Origin: Sphaerochaeta associata
GTDB taxonomy: Bacteria; Spirochaetota; Spirochaetia; Sphaerochaetales; Sphaerochaetaceae
Assembly (NCBI RefSeq): GCF_022869165.1
Contig: NZ_CP094929.1
Span: 1,178,001-1,242,000 of the forward strand
Length of the DNA stretch: 64,000 nucleotides
Direction of reading: 5' to 3'
The notes below the pieces were generated by a model, which did not search any database, was not told where the DNA came from, and saw only the letters and a list, made by a program, of their open reading frames with translations. Position numbers and translations under genes: made by a program. Below are positions 25,335 through 34,154 of the stretch, piece after piece (within the stretch, counting starts at the first letter, position 1; every line of letters starts with the position of its first letter).

Positions 25335-26396
25335 ATGAAGAAAAAGTTTGTATTGACTCTGGCGCTGGTTCTCATGGTTGCAGCTGCTGTAGTTGCTGCC
25401 CCTCTCGAAGTAAGCGGTGAATTCAAGACTGGTTACAAGTTTACATTTGCAAATGGCACTACCATTGCTAATGCTGATCTTGATGCAAAGCAGTCCAATC
25501 TTGCAAGCATTGCCTTTACTGGTGATTTTTGGAAAGTAACCTTGAGCACCCAGGCTCCTACCTTTGGTGGTGATGGCCCGAACGCTGCTACTGCTGCTAT
25601 CTACCTTGACAAGGCTCTTGCTGCACAGGGTGTAGACATGGGAGACCTTACTGTAACCCTCGGTCTTGGTGATAAGGGTAACCTTTCTGCAAAGGACGTC
25701 TATTCTGATTCCAATGATGCAGTGAATGAACTGGCTATGCTTGGTGTCAAGAATACTGCTGATGTAACCGTCGGATATGGTTCGTTGGTAAGTGTCTATT
25801 TTGGTGCTTCCATCATGGATACCGTTAACAAGCCGATGGTGATTTCTGCAACTACTACCCCTGTTGAAGGCATCAAGGCTGGTTTTGGTTATACCAACTA
25901 TGCAAAGATTGGTGATATCAAAGTTGCAGGTTCTGACGTAGGTGATAAGATTTCCTCTAAGGGTGGAATCACTGGATCTGTTCTCGTAGATGTAGCAAAG
26001 CTTGCTGATCTTGATTTTGGTTTGACTGTATCTGCTATCGATGTATACTACTTTGAGTATGATGCTATCACTGGTGTTGGCGATGTTGCCACCAACAAGG
26101 CTATCAACAATCTCTATGCAGAAGTCAAGGCTTCTTTCGGCGACGTAGCTGCATGGGCTGAGTATCAGAACCTCGACAAGACAAACAACTTGATTGCAAA
26201 AGTCAGCTATGCTGGTATCGAGAATGTTGGTCTTTCCGCAAAGCTTGCTCTATCTGACCTTACCGGCACCATCGGCACTGTTGTTACCCTCGCTGGTGAC
26301 TACTCCATGGGCGGCGTGAAGTATGCTGTTTCTGCAGCTTATGACGTAAAGGCTGAAAGCCTGGCAATTACCCCGACCGTAGGAATCAAGTTCTAA
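25335..26396 (+). CDS. Probable outer-membrane beta-barrel protein
   Basis: 353 residues. A clear signal peptide (MKKKFVLTLALVLMVAAAVV, cleavage after AA) is followed by alternating polar and hydrophobic strands rich in Gly, Asp, Tyr and Val. It ends TPTVGIKF, a terminal Phe as in porins. ATG 25335 is chosen over 25320 because the signal peptide starts there, with TGGAG spaced 9 nt. The codon choice is noticeably uniform, as in highly expressed genes. It is probably an abundant outer-membrane protein or porin. No named family is recognised. Confidence 0.7.
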   Translation: MKKKFVLTLALVLMVAAAVVAAPLEVSGEFKTGYKFTFANGTTIANADLDAKQSNLASIAFTGDFWKVTLSTQAPTFGGDGPNAATAAIYLDKALAAQGVDMGDLTVTLGLGDKGNLSAKDVYSDSNDAVNELAMLGVKNTADVTVGYGSLVSVYFGASIMDTVNKPMVISATTTPVEGIKAGFGYTNYAKIGDIKVAGSDVGDKISSKGGITGSVLVDVAKLADLDFGLTVSAIDVYYFEYDAITGVGDVATNKAINNLYAEVKASFGDVAAWAEYQNLDKTNNLIAKVSYAGIENVGLSAKLALSDLTGTIGTVVTLAGDYSMGGVKYAVSAAYDVKAESLAITPTVGIKF

Positions 26397-26420
26397 GTTA
26401 ATTAGTAAAAAGATTCTTTC

Positions 26421-26451
26421 AAGTGGCCCATCGTTGATGGGTCACTTTTTG
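26421..26451 (+). terminator. Intrinsic terminator after the beta-barrel gene
   Basis: The arm 26421-26432 (AAGTGGCCCATC) pairs with 26436-26447 (GATGGGTCACTT) with one G-T pair, followed by TTTT. It is a strong hairpin between the barrel gene and the DUF1801 gene. Confidence 0.85.
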
Positions 26452-26487
26452 TATCTACGTGGTATACTCATTTCCAAGGAGCAACCT

Positions 26488-26931
26488 ATGACAACCAATG
26501 CCACAACTGTTTTAGACTACCTTGCTACCTTGACTGACGAACAACGCTCTATCATTGTCCCTGTTCGTTCCGTGATTCTCTCCCATCTCCCCTCAGGCTT
26601 TGTAGAAACCATCAATTGGGGCATGCTCAGCTATGAAGTCCCTCTAGAAATCTATCCAAACACGTACAACAAGAAGCCATTAAGCTATGTAGGCCTGGCA
26701 GTGCAAAAGCAGTACTACTCGCTTTATCTCATGCCTGCATACATGGATCAGAACGTGTATCAGACATTGATGGATGCCTTTGAGAAGGCAGGTAAGAAAC
26801 TTTCAATGGGGAAGTCCTGCATCCGCTTCAAGAAGGTGGAAGATCTCCCTCTTGATTTGATCGGTTCCATTATTGCTTCTCATAGTGTCAAATCGTTTAT
26901 TACAGCCTATGAAACAGCAAGGAAAGCTTGA
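26488..26931 (+). CDS. DUF1801-family protein
   Basis: 147 residues of the DUF1801 (YdhG-like) type: an N-terminal helix with LDYLATLTDEQRSIIVPVRS, ETINWGMLSYEVPL, then SYVGLAVQKQYYSLYLMP and KLSMGKSCIRFKKVEDLPLD near the C-terminus. The biochemical role is unknown; the fold resembles YjbR/frataxin-like proteins. ATG 26488 has AAGGAG at 26476-26481. The upstream in-frame start at 26434 lies inside the terminator and is rejected. Single-gene unit. Confidence 0.8.
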   Translation: MTTNATTVLDYLATLTDEQRSIIVPVRSVILSHLPSGFVETINWGMLSYEVPLEIYPNTYNKKPLSYVGLAVQKQYYSLYLMPAYMDQNVYQTLMDAFEKAGKKLSMGKSCIRFKKVEDLPLDLIGSIIASHSVKSFITAYETARKA

Positions 26932-27118
26932 TCGAGAACTTGACCACAATATGTGTTAGTCGTATAGTTTCCTCAGTCTTTCTACTACATGGAGTTTGGA
27001 TGTTACACTCAAATCTGGATTCGGTGATGCAACCCCGGTAACGGTGTTGTACAAGTTTCCCAGAAAAGAATCTTTCTGAAAGAACAATACCCAACACCCG
27101 TTCCGGGGCAATCCTACC

Positions 27119-27138
27119 AAACAGCGGTAGGCTGTTTT
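27119..27138 (+). terminator. Hairpin before rsgA
   Basis: AAACAGC (27119-27125) pairs with GCTGTTT (27131-27137), ending in TTTT. It is the likely end of the DUF1801 transcript. The rest of 26932-27163 holds no recognised gene. Confidence 0.5.
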
Positions 27139-27163
27139 GCATATCTTAACCGGACGGATAACC

Positions 27164-28261
27164 ATGAATACGAACACACAATGTATATCTTTTCTCGCTA
27201 CATATGGATGGAATGACTCACATTCCAACTCATTTCTACCGTATCAGAATCAAGGCTATATTCCCTTACGGATCAATAAGGAAGGGCGAGGCCTCTTTTG
27301 GGGAACCGATGGAGAACGCCAACTGATACTCGAACGTTCAGGAACCTTTCAGAACATGCAGGACCTTGGATTGCAACCATCACCGGTAGTAGGGGATTGG
27401 TGTGCTGTCCAAGCCTATGCATCTGACAGGGGCCTCATAGAAGCCGTACTGCCCAGGCAGAGTGTCTTTCATAAGCCGGTAGTACATGAAGCGTACGGCA
27501 TAGAAGGAGAATCTTTTGTTGTCGTTGCCAATGTCGATTACGGTGCGATAGTGATGGACGCAGTCCATGACTTCAATTTGCGTAGAATCGAGCGTTTCGT
27601 CTCGTTGCTCTATGCCGATGGCATACAGCCACTCTTGATCCTCACCAAGATTGATTTGCTCTCAGAACCAGAGGATTATCGCCTACGGGTCTTGGCTCGA
27701 TTTGCCGACTTGCCGGTCTTCCTGGTCGATTCGATATCTGCACATGGCATTGAAGCTCTATCGTCGTATCTTCAACGTGGCACCACCCTCATGCTGCTGG
27801 GCCTCAGCGGAGCCGGAAAGTCCACATTGCTTAACTGTCTGAGCAACAGCATGGTGGCAAAAACCGGTGAGGTACGTGCCCAGGATGGAAGAGGCCGACA
27901 TACCACAACCAGCCGACAGCTCTATGTGCTTCCCAACGGCACCATTCTCATCGATACTCCAGGCCTTCGGGCAGTAGGTATGAACAGCAGCTCTGGCGAT
28001 GTTTCCGAGTCTTTCTCAGATATTCATGCACTCGCTCTTCAGTGCAAGTTCTCTGACTGTACCCATACAGGTGAGCCTGGATGTGCTGTACAGCAGGCAC
28101 TGCTTGCAGGAGAGCTCGAGCAGGACAGGTTTCTAAATTTCTTGGAATTGCGGGGAGAAGCTTCGAGTTTTGAAGAAGTCTTGGCTAGACGGAAGCAGAA
28201 GGACAAGGCCTTGGGAAAGCTGTTGTACCACTATAGAAGAGGAATGAAGGAATATGACTGA
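27164..28261 (+). CDS. rsgA: Ribosome small subunit-dependent GTPase A
   Basis: 365 residues. An N-terminal OB fold is followed by the circularly permuted GTPase with G4 (TKIDLL) before G1 (GLSGAGKSTLLN), then RGRHTTTSRQL (G2) and DTPGLRAVG (G3). The C-terminal zinc finger is CKFSDCTHTGEPGC. The family tests maturing 30S subunits and releases assembly factors. ATG 27164 is used; a TTG at 27137 would overlap the hairpin. The ribosome site is poor. The stop overlaps the next gene by 8 bp. Confidence 0.93.
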   Translation: MNTNTQCISFLATYGWNDSHSNSFLPYQNQGYIPLRINKEGRGLFWGTDGERQLILERSGTFQNMQDLGLQPSPVVGDWCAVQAYASDRGLIEAVLPRQSVFHKPVVHEAYGIEGESFVVVANVDYGAIVMDAVHDFNLRRIERFVSLLYADGIQPLLILTKIDLLSEPEDYRLRVLARFADLPVFLVDSISAHGIEALSSYLQRGTTLMLLGLSGAGKSTLLNCLSNSMVAKTGEVRAQDGRGRHTTTSRQLYVLPNGTILIDTPGLRAVGMNSSSGDVSESFSDIHALALQCKFSDCTHTGEPGCAVQQALLAGELEQDRFLNFLELRGEASSFEEVLARRKQKDKALGKLLYHYRRGMKEYD

Positions 28262-28559
28262 GTCCGATGATTTTATCTGCATTCATTGCGGCATGCCTGT
28301 CTCCGGCTTGGCGTGGGGAACTAAGCACCGCAATCACTGTCCTCATTGCCTGCATAGCAGGCATGTGGACATGCGACCTGGAGACAGGGCATGTCTTTGC
28401 AAAGGGGAGATGCAGCCGATCGCATTGTGGCAGAAAGCCGATGGAGAACTCATGATCCTCCATCGCTGTAATACTTGTGGGATGATCAAGGCAAACAGGG
28501 CGGCAGGGGATGACGACCTGTCAGCCTTGGAGGCTCTGGTGCCGAAGGTTGTGGGGTGA
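28254..28559 (+). CDS. RNHCP-domain zinc-ribbon protein
   Basis: 101 residues carrying the family signature RNHCPHCLHSRHVD, with other metal-ligand pairs CIHCG near the N-terminus and CNTCG near residue 73, so one or two zinc sites are expected. The family is uncharacterised but commonly sits beside RsgA, and here it overlaps rsgA by 8 bp. A role with ribosome assembly or RNA is therefore a reasonable inference. Confidence 0.85.
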   Translation: MTESDDFICIHCGMPVSGLAWGTKHRNHCPHCLHSRHVDMRPGDRACLCKGEMQPIALWQKADGELMILHRCNTCGMIKANRAAGDDDLSALEALVPKVVG

Positions 28560-28638
28560 TTGTGAACCTTCATATTTCCTTCAAGTATGAAGATATGTGG
28601 AGTTATGTGAAATCCTATTGAATTGCTATTCAATATCA

Positions 28639-28690
28639 TTGACCTCCTGCAGTTCTCTGCACATACTGGATATATACCCGACAAGGGTAG
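28639..28690 (+). promoter_or_regulatory. Promoter and CsoR-like box of the SHOCT genes
   Basis: TTGACC (28639-28644), a 17-nt spacer and CATACT (28662-28667) form a promoter. Just downstream, ATACCC-N5-GGGTAG (28674-28690) matches 11 of 12 arm positions of the box in the csoR promoter. It overlaps the predicted start site, a repressing position. Confidence 0.55.
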
Positions 28691-28701
28691 TAGGAGTTTA
28701 T

Positions 28702-28875
28702 ATGATGTTGATTATTACAGCCATTATCCTGTTCGCTGTGTACTACATTTTGAAAAACAGAAATTCTGTAGCGCCGGTAAAGCAGCTGACCAATTTGGAA
28801 ATCCTGAAAAGACGATATGCAATAGGAGAAATCTCCAGAGAACAATACCTATTGATGCTTAAAGAATTTGAGTAG
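28702..28875 (+). CDS. Small membrane protein with SHOCT domain
   Basis: 57 residues: one transmembrane helix (MMLIITAIILFAVYYIL) and a C-terminal SHOCT motif (NLEILKRRYAIGEISREQYL). SHOCT is a short oligomerisation or targeting motif; its biochemical role is unknown. AGGAG (28692-28696) serves ATG 28702 or 28705. It lies 11 bp before a second SHOCT gene, and both follow the CsoR-like box, so copper control is inferred. Confidence 0.75.
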   Translation: MMLIITAIILFAVYYILKNRNSVAPVKQLTNLEILKRRYAIGEISREQYLLMLKEFE

Positions 28876-28886
28876 GAGGATACACA

Positions 28887-29153
28887 ATGTTTCACACCAT
28901 GTTTTGGAATACCGGAAGATTAGCCGGTCCTTGTTTCGGGTATGGTTGGTCAGGTGGCATGCCCTGGGTGATGGGCTTGGCATTGCTTGCACTGGTAGCC
29001 GCACTTGTCCTTTCCATCATCGCTATTGTCAGGACTTCAAAGGCCAAGAAGCAGAATGATACTTCCGAGGCCCTGAACATCATTGGACAACGGTATGCCA
29101 AGGGTGAGTTGACCAAGGAAGAGTATGAGGCGATGAAGAAAGACCTGCAGTAA
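28887..29153 (+). CDS. Small membrane protein with SHOCT domain and metal-ligand-rich N-terminus
   Basis: 88 residues. The N-terminus MFHTMFWNTGRLAGPC holds Met, His and Cys side chains that could bind a soft metal. One transmembrane helix follows (about 27-48), a basic linker and a C-terminal SHOCT motif (NIIGQRYAKGELTKEEYEAM). It is co-transcribed with the 57-residue SHOCT gene. A copper-related membrane role is suggested only by the operator upstream and these ligands. Confidence 0.75.
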   Translation: MFHTMFWNTGRLAGPCFGYGWSGGMPWVMGLALLALVAALVLSIIAIVRTSKAKKQNDTSEALNIIGQRYAKGELTKEEYEAMKKDLQ

Positions 29154-29169
29154 TGTATGTACTGTATTG

Positions 29170-29209
29170 GTGATATCCCGGTTGGAGGAGCCTTCGATCG
29201 GGATATCGC
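29170..29209 (+). terminator. Hairpin after the SHOCT genes
   Basis: GATATCCCG (29172-29180) pairs perfectly with CGGGATATC (29199-29207). There is no U-run, so it may terminate weakly or protect the mRNA end. Confidence 0.4.
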
Positions 29210-29384
29210 TGTATGGTCAGCCTTTTCGTCCAATAGTGTAGAGATGATAGAGTGGCCGTATTTCTATCGAGCAAAGTTACTTTTTGGGTCAGGTAGATAC
29301 TATTGCTAGTCTGTATATGCCATGGAATAATTACCTATCCACGATTGCTGATAAGCAACCCGTTTGGGAAAGGTAGGTGACTGT

Positions 29385-30230
29385 ATGGAATTCAGAAGAC
29401 TTGCGGCTATGGTACTTGTGGCACTGGTTCTCCCGTTCTCCTTCACCTCTTGTCTCTTGCTTGAAGAAGCTTTGCTCACTCCATCCGAGGCAGAAACAAC
29501 AATGGCAGTGAAGGATTCCGCTTCGATGGGTCCAAAGGTTGACTGGTTGCTTACAGCCGAAGGGTTGGATGCATCAGTTGGTCAGCGAGTTACCTTGAAA
29601 TTCCCTCCCAATGGCCAAGTTTCAAGTGTGTGGGGTACTGGAATCTACACCAATGATTCAAGCATTGGCTCCGCTGCCGTTCATATGGGTTTGCTTACAT
29701 TTGAGAAGGGAGGCGAGGTGACCATTGAAATCCGAAACGGGCAAGCCTCATATGAAGGATCGACTCGTAACGGAGTTTCAAGCAGTTCCTATGGTGAATG
29801 GGGTGGAAGTTTTGTGTTTATCAATCAAGATGGACAAGAGGTATTGATTGCTCCCGCACAGAGCACAGCTACTGCTGATCCCATCGCTTCCGCTCCATCA
29901 GCCAAGGAGCCTGCAAGCACAACCCCCGTGGTTTCAGATGCTGACTGGAACACTTCAGCAGAGCAATGGGAATTCAAGCCTGGTGTTCGTTACTCCGTGA
30001 CCCTGCCTCCCGGTGGATCTGCGGGTTCTGTCTGGGGTACCGACATCTATACCAACGACTCAAGCATTGGAACTGCAGCGGTGCATGCCGGCCTGATCAC
30101 CTTCAATGCAGGTGGACAGGTGACCATCGAACTGGTGGAAGGAAAGCCCTCGTATGAAGGGTCGACCAGAAACGGCGTCACCTCAAACTCGTATGGAGAT
30201 TGGGGAGGGAGCTATCGGTTTGTAAAATAA
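29385..30230 (+). CDS. Putative lipoprotein with two LCCL domains
   Basis: 281 residues. A hydrophobic signal ends in SFTSC, a plausible spirochaetal lipobox. Two homologous LCCL-type domains follow (about 45-145 and 190-281). Each holds VWGT-IYTNDSSIG--AVH and YEGSTRNGV, followed by a SYG-WGGS segment. A low-complexity Ala/Ser/Pro linker joins them. The two copies are very alike, so the duplication is recent or maintained. The domain occurs in secreted and surface proteins; its ligand here is unknown. ATG 29385 is used, since 29364 would add residues before the signal. Confidence 0.8.
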   Translation: MEFRRLAAMVLVALVLPFSFTSCLLLEEALLTPSEAETTMAVKDSASMGPKVDWLLTAEGLDASVGQRVTLKFPPNGQVSSVWGTGIYTNDSSIGSAAVHMGLLTFEKGGEVTIEIRNGQASYEGSTRNGVSSSSYGEWGGSFVFINQDGQEVLIAPAQSTATADPIASAPSAKEPASTTPVVSDADWNTSAEQWEFKPGVRYSVTLPPGGSAGSVWGTDIYTNDSSIGTAAVHAGLITFNAGGQVTIELVEGKPSYEGSTRNGVTSNSYGDWGGSYRFVK

Positions 30231-30241
30231 TCGAATGTAGC

Positions 30242-30268
30242 CTACGCTACCGGTGTATGGTAGCGTAG
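30242..30268 (+). terminator. Strong hairpin after the LCCL gene
   Basis: CTACGCTACC (30242-30251) pairs perfectly with GGTAGCGTAG (30259-30268). Only a short TTCCTT follows. It lies between convergent genes and may act in both directions. Confidence 0.55.
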
Positions 30269-30353
30269 TTCCTTGATGGATTATCTAATTCTGACCGAGA
30301 GTCCCCAAGGTGAAAGTATCTCCACCAAGCGGGGCATCACCATTAAATATTCT

Positions 30354-30776
30354 TCAGATCGGTTGAAAAACACCTTGTGTAAATGTTTTACCGTTCAAAG
30401 GACCTGATCCTGAACAAGATATGCTCAACTTACTATTATCTAAAGTGAACGTAATCGTGATTGGCAGATTTAATCCTGATGCATCATCATCAGCCGGAGA
30501 AGAGTCGACGCGGTTATAATCATACATCCCTGTGATCATTCCGTCTGCATACGTTCCTCCGCCCCAACACCAATATGAATAGGTTCCCTCTTCCCAACCG
30601 ATATCAGCCCCTGTGGCGTCAGTGAGGACATATGCGGTGATTTCTGTATACCCTCCTTGATCGGGGAAATTCCAATTCCCCTCAATATCGGTAACTGAAA
30701 ACGATATACCTTCATCACACCCTACAACCAAAGCAAGTGATGCAATTATTGCAACAAGTACGATTAATCTCTTCAT
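30354..30776 (-). CDS. Small putative lipoprotein, paralogue of the gene at 34478
   Basis: 140 residues. Signal peptide with lipobox LVVGC (Cys20), then a short acidic mature part predicted to be beta-rich (EGNWNFPDQGGYTEITAYVL). It ends SGSGPLNGKTFTQGVFQPI. The same closing pattern (GxLNGKT followed by aromatic or Tyr) and layout occur in the lipoprotein at 34478-34879, so the two are paralogues flanking the ABC operon. GAGG precedes the ATG. Function unknown. Confidence 0.7.
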   Translation of the reverse strand: MKRLIVLVAIIASLALVVGCDEGISFSVTDIEGNWNFPDQGGYTEITAYVLTDATGADIGWEEGTYSYWCWGGGTYADGMITGMYDYNRVDSSPADDDASGLNLPITITFTLDNSKLSISCSGSGPLNGKTFTQGVFQPI

Positions 30777-31101
30777 ACCCTAATTCCTCACAAGACAATT
30801 CAAACGGCCACGCCCATGAGTAGCCTCCATGTCCTTGTTGCAAGAAATGGTTATTCAAGTTGGTTGGTTATGAAGATGGGTTTCCTTTGGAGGAACGATG
30901 GTGAGGATCTGAAAGCGTGTTACTCCGATTGCTGCCTGATTGCTTTCATTACCTTCCCTGTAAGAGAATTATATTGGTTGGCTTATGATGGATGGAAAGA
31001 TGTAGTGCATAGTCGCCTCCAGACACATCCGTATATCTGTAGTATAGATTAAGGGGGCAGGAAAGCAAGAGGAGAGCCCCTTTCGGAGGCTCTCCATTCG
31101 C
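30777..31101. other. Intergenic stretch without a recognised gene
   Basis: The only open frame (30816-31052, plus strand, 78 codons) has no ribosome site and no family-like features, and is judged not to be a gene. A hairpin GGAGAGCC/GGCTCTCC at 31072-31095 probably ends the ABC permease transcript coming from the right. Confidence 0.5.
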
Positions 31102-32040
31102 TTACATCCTGATTTCCTTTCTTTGGAACAGCACGTAGGCAAGTGAAAAGAGCAGGATTATGGTGGCCAGGAAGGCGGTCAGATGAGGCCAGATGAGCAG
31201 CATGCTCTGACCAAAGGGAAGAGCACTTCCCATTATGGCTCCCTGCAACTGGGAGAAGAGTACGATGCCCAGTGATCGGGTTGAAGGATTGAGGATTGCG
31301 AGGGCCGACTCTATGTACAGACGATAAGGTGAAACTCTTCCGAGTACTACTTCGAGCTTGGCTGTAGTAAAACTGTCTCCACCACCCAGGGCATAGGCGA
31401 GCAGCTGAGCTATCATGGGCCAGAAGATCATGAAGAAGAGCCACAGTGCTATTGCCAGTAGTGCTGACACAGCACTTTGACGGAACATGATTGAGGCAGC
31501 CATACCCACCATGTACCACAAGAGTGAATACAAGAGCGTTACCACATAGAAGGCCATGGCCCTGGCAATCTGTTCACCCGATGGCGGAACGCCCAAAAAG
31601 AACATCGCGCAGCCGATTACCAGCAACCATAATGCAAGAAGCATGACTGCCATGGCACTGACGGCACCAAAAGCCTTGCCGAAGAGCAGGACATCGCGAT
31701 AGATTGGTTGTGAAAGAATTCTCCCAAGCGTCCTATTCTGGTACTCGCTGTTGATCGCATCAAACCCCAGTGCGATTCCGGTCAGTGGTACCAAGAATGA
31801 GATGAATGAGAGAAAGGAAGGAATCGGATCCTTGCCTATCGTAAACAGGTTCAGCAGCATGAAACTGTCTTCACCGACATATGTTCGTAGCGTCTGTGCA
31901 GCAACATACATGCTTGCCCCTGCTGTCAGGACAATGAGGAGCATCAGGACAATCATCCTGATGTTTCCCGCATAGTCCTGCATCTCCTTCAGCCAGACAA
32001 CCTTCAAGCCGGTTAATGCTGAACCCTCACGTTTGTTCAT
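31102..32040 (-). CDS. ABC-2 type transporter permease
   Basis: 312 residues with six hydrophobic helices and the ABC-2 family layout. The first helix is at about 25-48, then a cytoplasmic segment (FDAINSEYQNRTLGRILSQP) typical of this family's conserved motif before the second helix. It is the membrane part of the ABC system encoded with the ATPase just upstream, whose 3' end overlaps its start by 14 bp. Export of a lipid, peptide or antibiotic-like molecule is the usual role; the substrate is unknown. Confidence 0.88.
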   Translation of the reverse strand: MNKREGSALTGLKVVWLKEMQDYAGNIRMIVLMLLIVLTAGASMYVAAQTLRTYVGEDSFMLLNLFTIGKDPIPSFLSFISFLVPLTGIALGFDAINSEYQNRTLGRILSQPIYRDVLLFGKAFGAVSAMAVMLLALWLLVIGCAMFFLGVPPSGEQIARAMAFYVVTLLYSLLWYMVGMAASIMFRQSAVSALLAIALWLFFMIFWPMIAQLLAYALGGGDSFTTAKLEVVLGRVSPYRLYIESALAILNPSTRSLGIVLFSQLQGAIMGSALPFGQSMLLIWPHLTAFLATIILLFSLAYVLFQRKEIRM

Positions 32041-32980
32041 TGCTTGCCTCCTTGAATGCCAACTGATAGATGTCGTTAAGGCTGTGCTGTTTCAACTCCA
32101 GAGAAGACAGATTGCATCCTGATCCTATCACTGCCTGGGCAAGGCTTGGGCGTATATCCTTCTCTGCTTTAATCAGATAGGTGTGTTCTCCTTCTCGTTC
32201 CACGCTCAGGACACCTTGCTGGGTTTTAAGGAGCGGGAGCAGGTCGGTTGACCCTTCAGCTTGCAAATTGATTAAAACATCACTGCCGAAGTGTTGCTTT
32301 CCAAGCTCGGCTACAGTACCGAAACTGATCAGCTTCCCGCGTGAGAAGAGGCCTACCCGGTCGCATACCGACTGTATTTCGTCCAGCTGGTGGCTTGAGA
32401 GCAGGAACGTCATGCCTTCACTCTCACGCAGGGAAGCGATCAGGGAGAGGAACTCAACAATACTCTGCGGGTCCAGCCCCTGCGTCGGCTCATCAAGAAT
32501 GGCGATCTTGGGTTGTTTTACCAGGAGCTCAGCCAATCCAAGCCTGCGTTTCATCCCATGTGAAAAGGTGCGTACCTTGTCATTCATCCGGGATGAGAGC
32601 CGCATTTTGGCCAGGGATGCTGTGATTCTCTGCCTCCTCTGCTCGGCATCCAACCCGAGAAATCGTGCTGTATAGTCGAGGTTCTCGTATGCGGTCATAT
32701 ACTCATAGAACCCGATGGTATCGGGCATGTAACCTACCTGCTGCTTAACCGCAAGTGGCGTTCGGAAGGGGTCGTTGCCTAGTATGGACACACTTCCCTG
32801 TGTGCTCTCCAGCAGACCCAGGAGCATCAGAATGGTGGTTGTTTTCCCTGAGCCATTGGGTCCAAGCAATCCAAAGATTTCTCCTTCCCGTAAACTGAAA
32901 GAGATGTCATCTACTGCTCGAACGCCCTTGCGGTATTGTTTTGTCAGGTGGGAAACGCTTACTACGGTTTCGTTACCCAT
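32027..32980 (-). CDS. ABC transporter ATP-binding protein
   Basis: 317 residues. Walker A GPNGSGKTT, Q-loop VGYMPDTIGFYEYMT, signature FSHGMKRRLGLAELL (S-H-G-M instead of LSGGQ), Walker B AILDEPTQGLDP and switch His SSHQL are all present. A C-terminal extension of 100 residues is typical of ABC-2 type exporters. ATG 32980 has AGGAGG upstream; the longer frame to 33049 reads into the preceding gene. It forms an operon with the NEW3 protein and the permease. Confidence 0.92.
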   Translation of the reverse strand: MGNETVVSVSHLTKQYRKGVRAVDDISFSLREGEIFGLLGPNGSGKTTTILMLLGLLESTQGSVSILGNDPFRTPLAVKQQVGYMPDTIGFYEYMTAYENLDYTARFLGLDAEQRRQRITASLAKMRLSSRMNDKVRTFSHGMKRRLGLAELLVKQPKIAILDEPTQGLDPQSIVEFLSLIASLRESEGMTFLLSSHQLDEIQSVCDRVGLFSRGKLISFGTVAELGKQHFGSDVLINLQAEGSTDLLPLLKTQQGVLSVEREGEHTYLIKAEKDIRPSLAQAVIGSGCNLSSLELKQHSLNDIYQLAFKEASNEQT

Positions 32981-32993
32981 TGTTTTCCTCCTG

Positions 32994-34154
32994 TCATCGT
33001 CTTCCGAATTTCTTGACGGCAAAAACCAGCAGGACAGCAGCAAGAGCAATAATTACAATGGAGACGATTCCCCAGATTGAGGACGTCCTTACAGTAATCC
33101 TGAACTGTTCACTCACATTTCCGGCATTTTTTGAATTTGCTCTGAGGGTAAGGCTGTAGTCTCCATTGAGGGCCTCCGAGGAGGGCTTGAGTGTAGCCTT
33201 AACGGTAACGGTCTCGCCTGCTGGTAGTTCCTCAACTACAGCCGGATTATACGAGATGGTCCAGTTGGATGGAGTATAGCTGGAAAGCTCGATGTGCTGG
33301 GCATTGGCCGTTCCTGTGTTTTTCAGTTCAAGATCGAGGACTTTTTCTTTCCCGGCAACTGCACTGGAGCTTAGAATGCCTCCCACCCCGGAGAGTGTAA
33401 GAGTTGCTTGACCTTGTACTTCCAGCATCACCGGAAGGGATGCTTCGGCTCCCGAGGAACGAGCAGTGACGGTGATGGGGTAGGCCCCTTCCGAAACTCC
33501 GGCGGAGGGAGTAACTGTCACCTGAACAGAACGTGAGGAGCCGGCTCCCAGGGAGAGCGTGTTGATGGTCTTTGAGCCGTATTGTTCCTTGAAAGTGGCG
33601 TAGAAACCCTGGGGGACATCAGCATAGAGATCGATGAGGGTCTCATTTGCGCTGTTGTTCCTCAGTGTCACATTGAAGGTGAAATCGGACTTTGGATCGC
33701 CTTTGATCGTAGGAAGGTCTGTATCCAATGCAAGGCGTTGAGGCAACTGTCTGCCCATCGTGATGGTCAGTGGCAGGGAGTAGGAGTCTCCATTCTCACC
33801 GGTTGCGTGTACTGAAAAACTATACACCGCCTCCTGGTTCCCATCAGATGGAATAACCCACAGCTGTACAGTGGACGTACTATCCGGCTCGGTAAATACC
33901 GCATTCACCAACCCACCGCCTCCTACAAACTGATATTCCCAACCTTCAGGGAGACCTGTAAGGGAGAGATTGACTCGTTGGGGAGCCAGGCCATAGCTCT
34001 TGATTCTTAGGTCGAAGGTAATCATATCCGACGAGCTGACATTGAGCGACGGATAGTTGGTGGCTACTGACAATCCCTGATAGTCAGCGAACAGCGGCAA
34101 CGCGGCCATAAGAAACACAACAAGTACAGATACCAAATGAATGTTCCGTTTCAT
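32994..34154 (-). CDS. Exported NEW3-domain protein of the ABC operon
   Basis: 386 residues: signal peptide (MKRNIHLVSVLVVFLMAALP), three or four Ig-like beta domains with repeats such as LSLTGLPEGWEYQF and ELKNTGTANAQHIELSS that match the NEW3 (NPCBM-associated) domain, and a single C-terminal transmembrane helix (about 358-380) with a basic tail. It is therefore anchored by its C-terminus, with the bulk outside. Such proteins recur in operons with ABC-2 exporters, as here (13 bp from the ATPase), and may present or receive the transported substrate. GGAGGA precedes the ATG. Confidence 0.82.
   Translation of the reverse strand: MKRNIHLVSVLVVFLMAALPLFADYQGLSVATNYPSLNVSSSDMITFDLRIKSYGLAPQRVNLSLTGLPEGWEYQFVGGGGLVNAVFTEPDSTSTVQLWVIPSDGNQEAVYSFSVHATGENGDSYSLPLTITMGRQLPQRLALDTDLPTIKGDPKSDFTFNVTLRNNSANETLIDLYADVPQGFYATFKEQYGSKTINTLSLGAGSSRSVQVTVTPSAGVSEGAYPITVTARSSGAEASLPVMLEVQGQATLTLSGVGGILSSSAVAGKEKVLDLELKNTGTANAQHIELSSYTPSNWTISYNPAVVEELPAGETVTVKATLKPSSEALNGDYSLTLRANSKNAGNVSEQFRITVRTSSIWGIVSIVIIALAAVLLVFAVKKFGRR

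Noticed and set aside
30816-31052. A 78-codon plus-strand ORF
   Set aside because: No ribosome site, unusual composition, no domain; it fills the space between two minus-strand genes.
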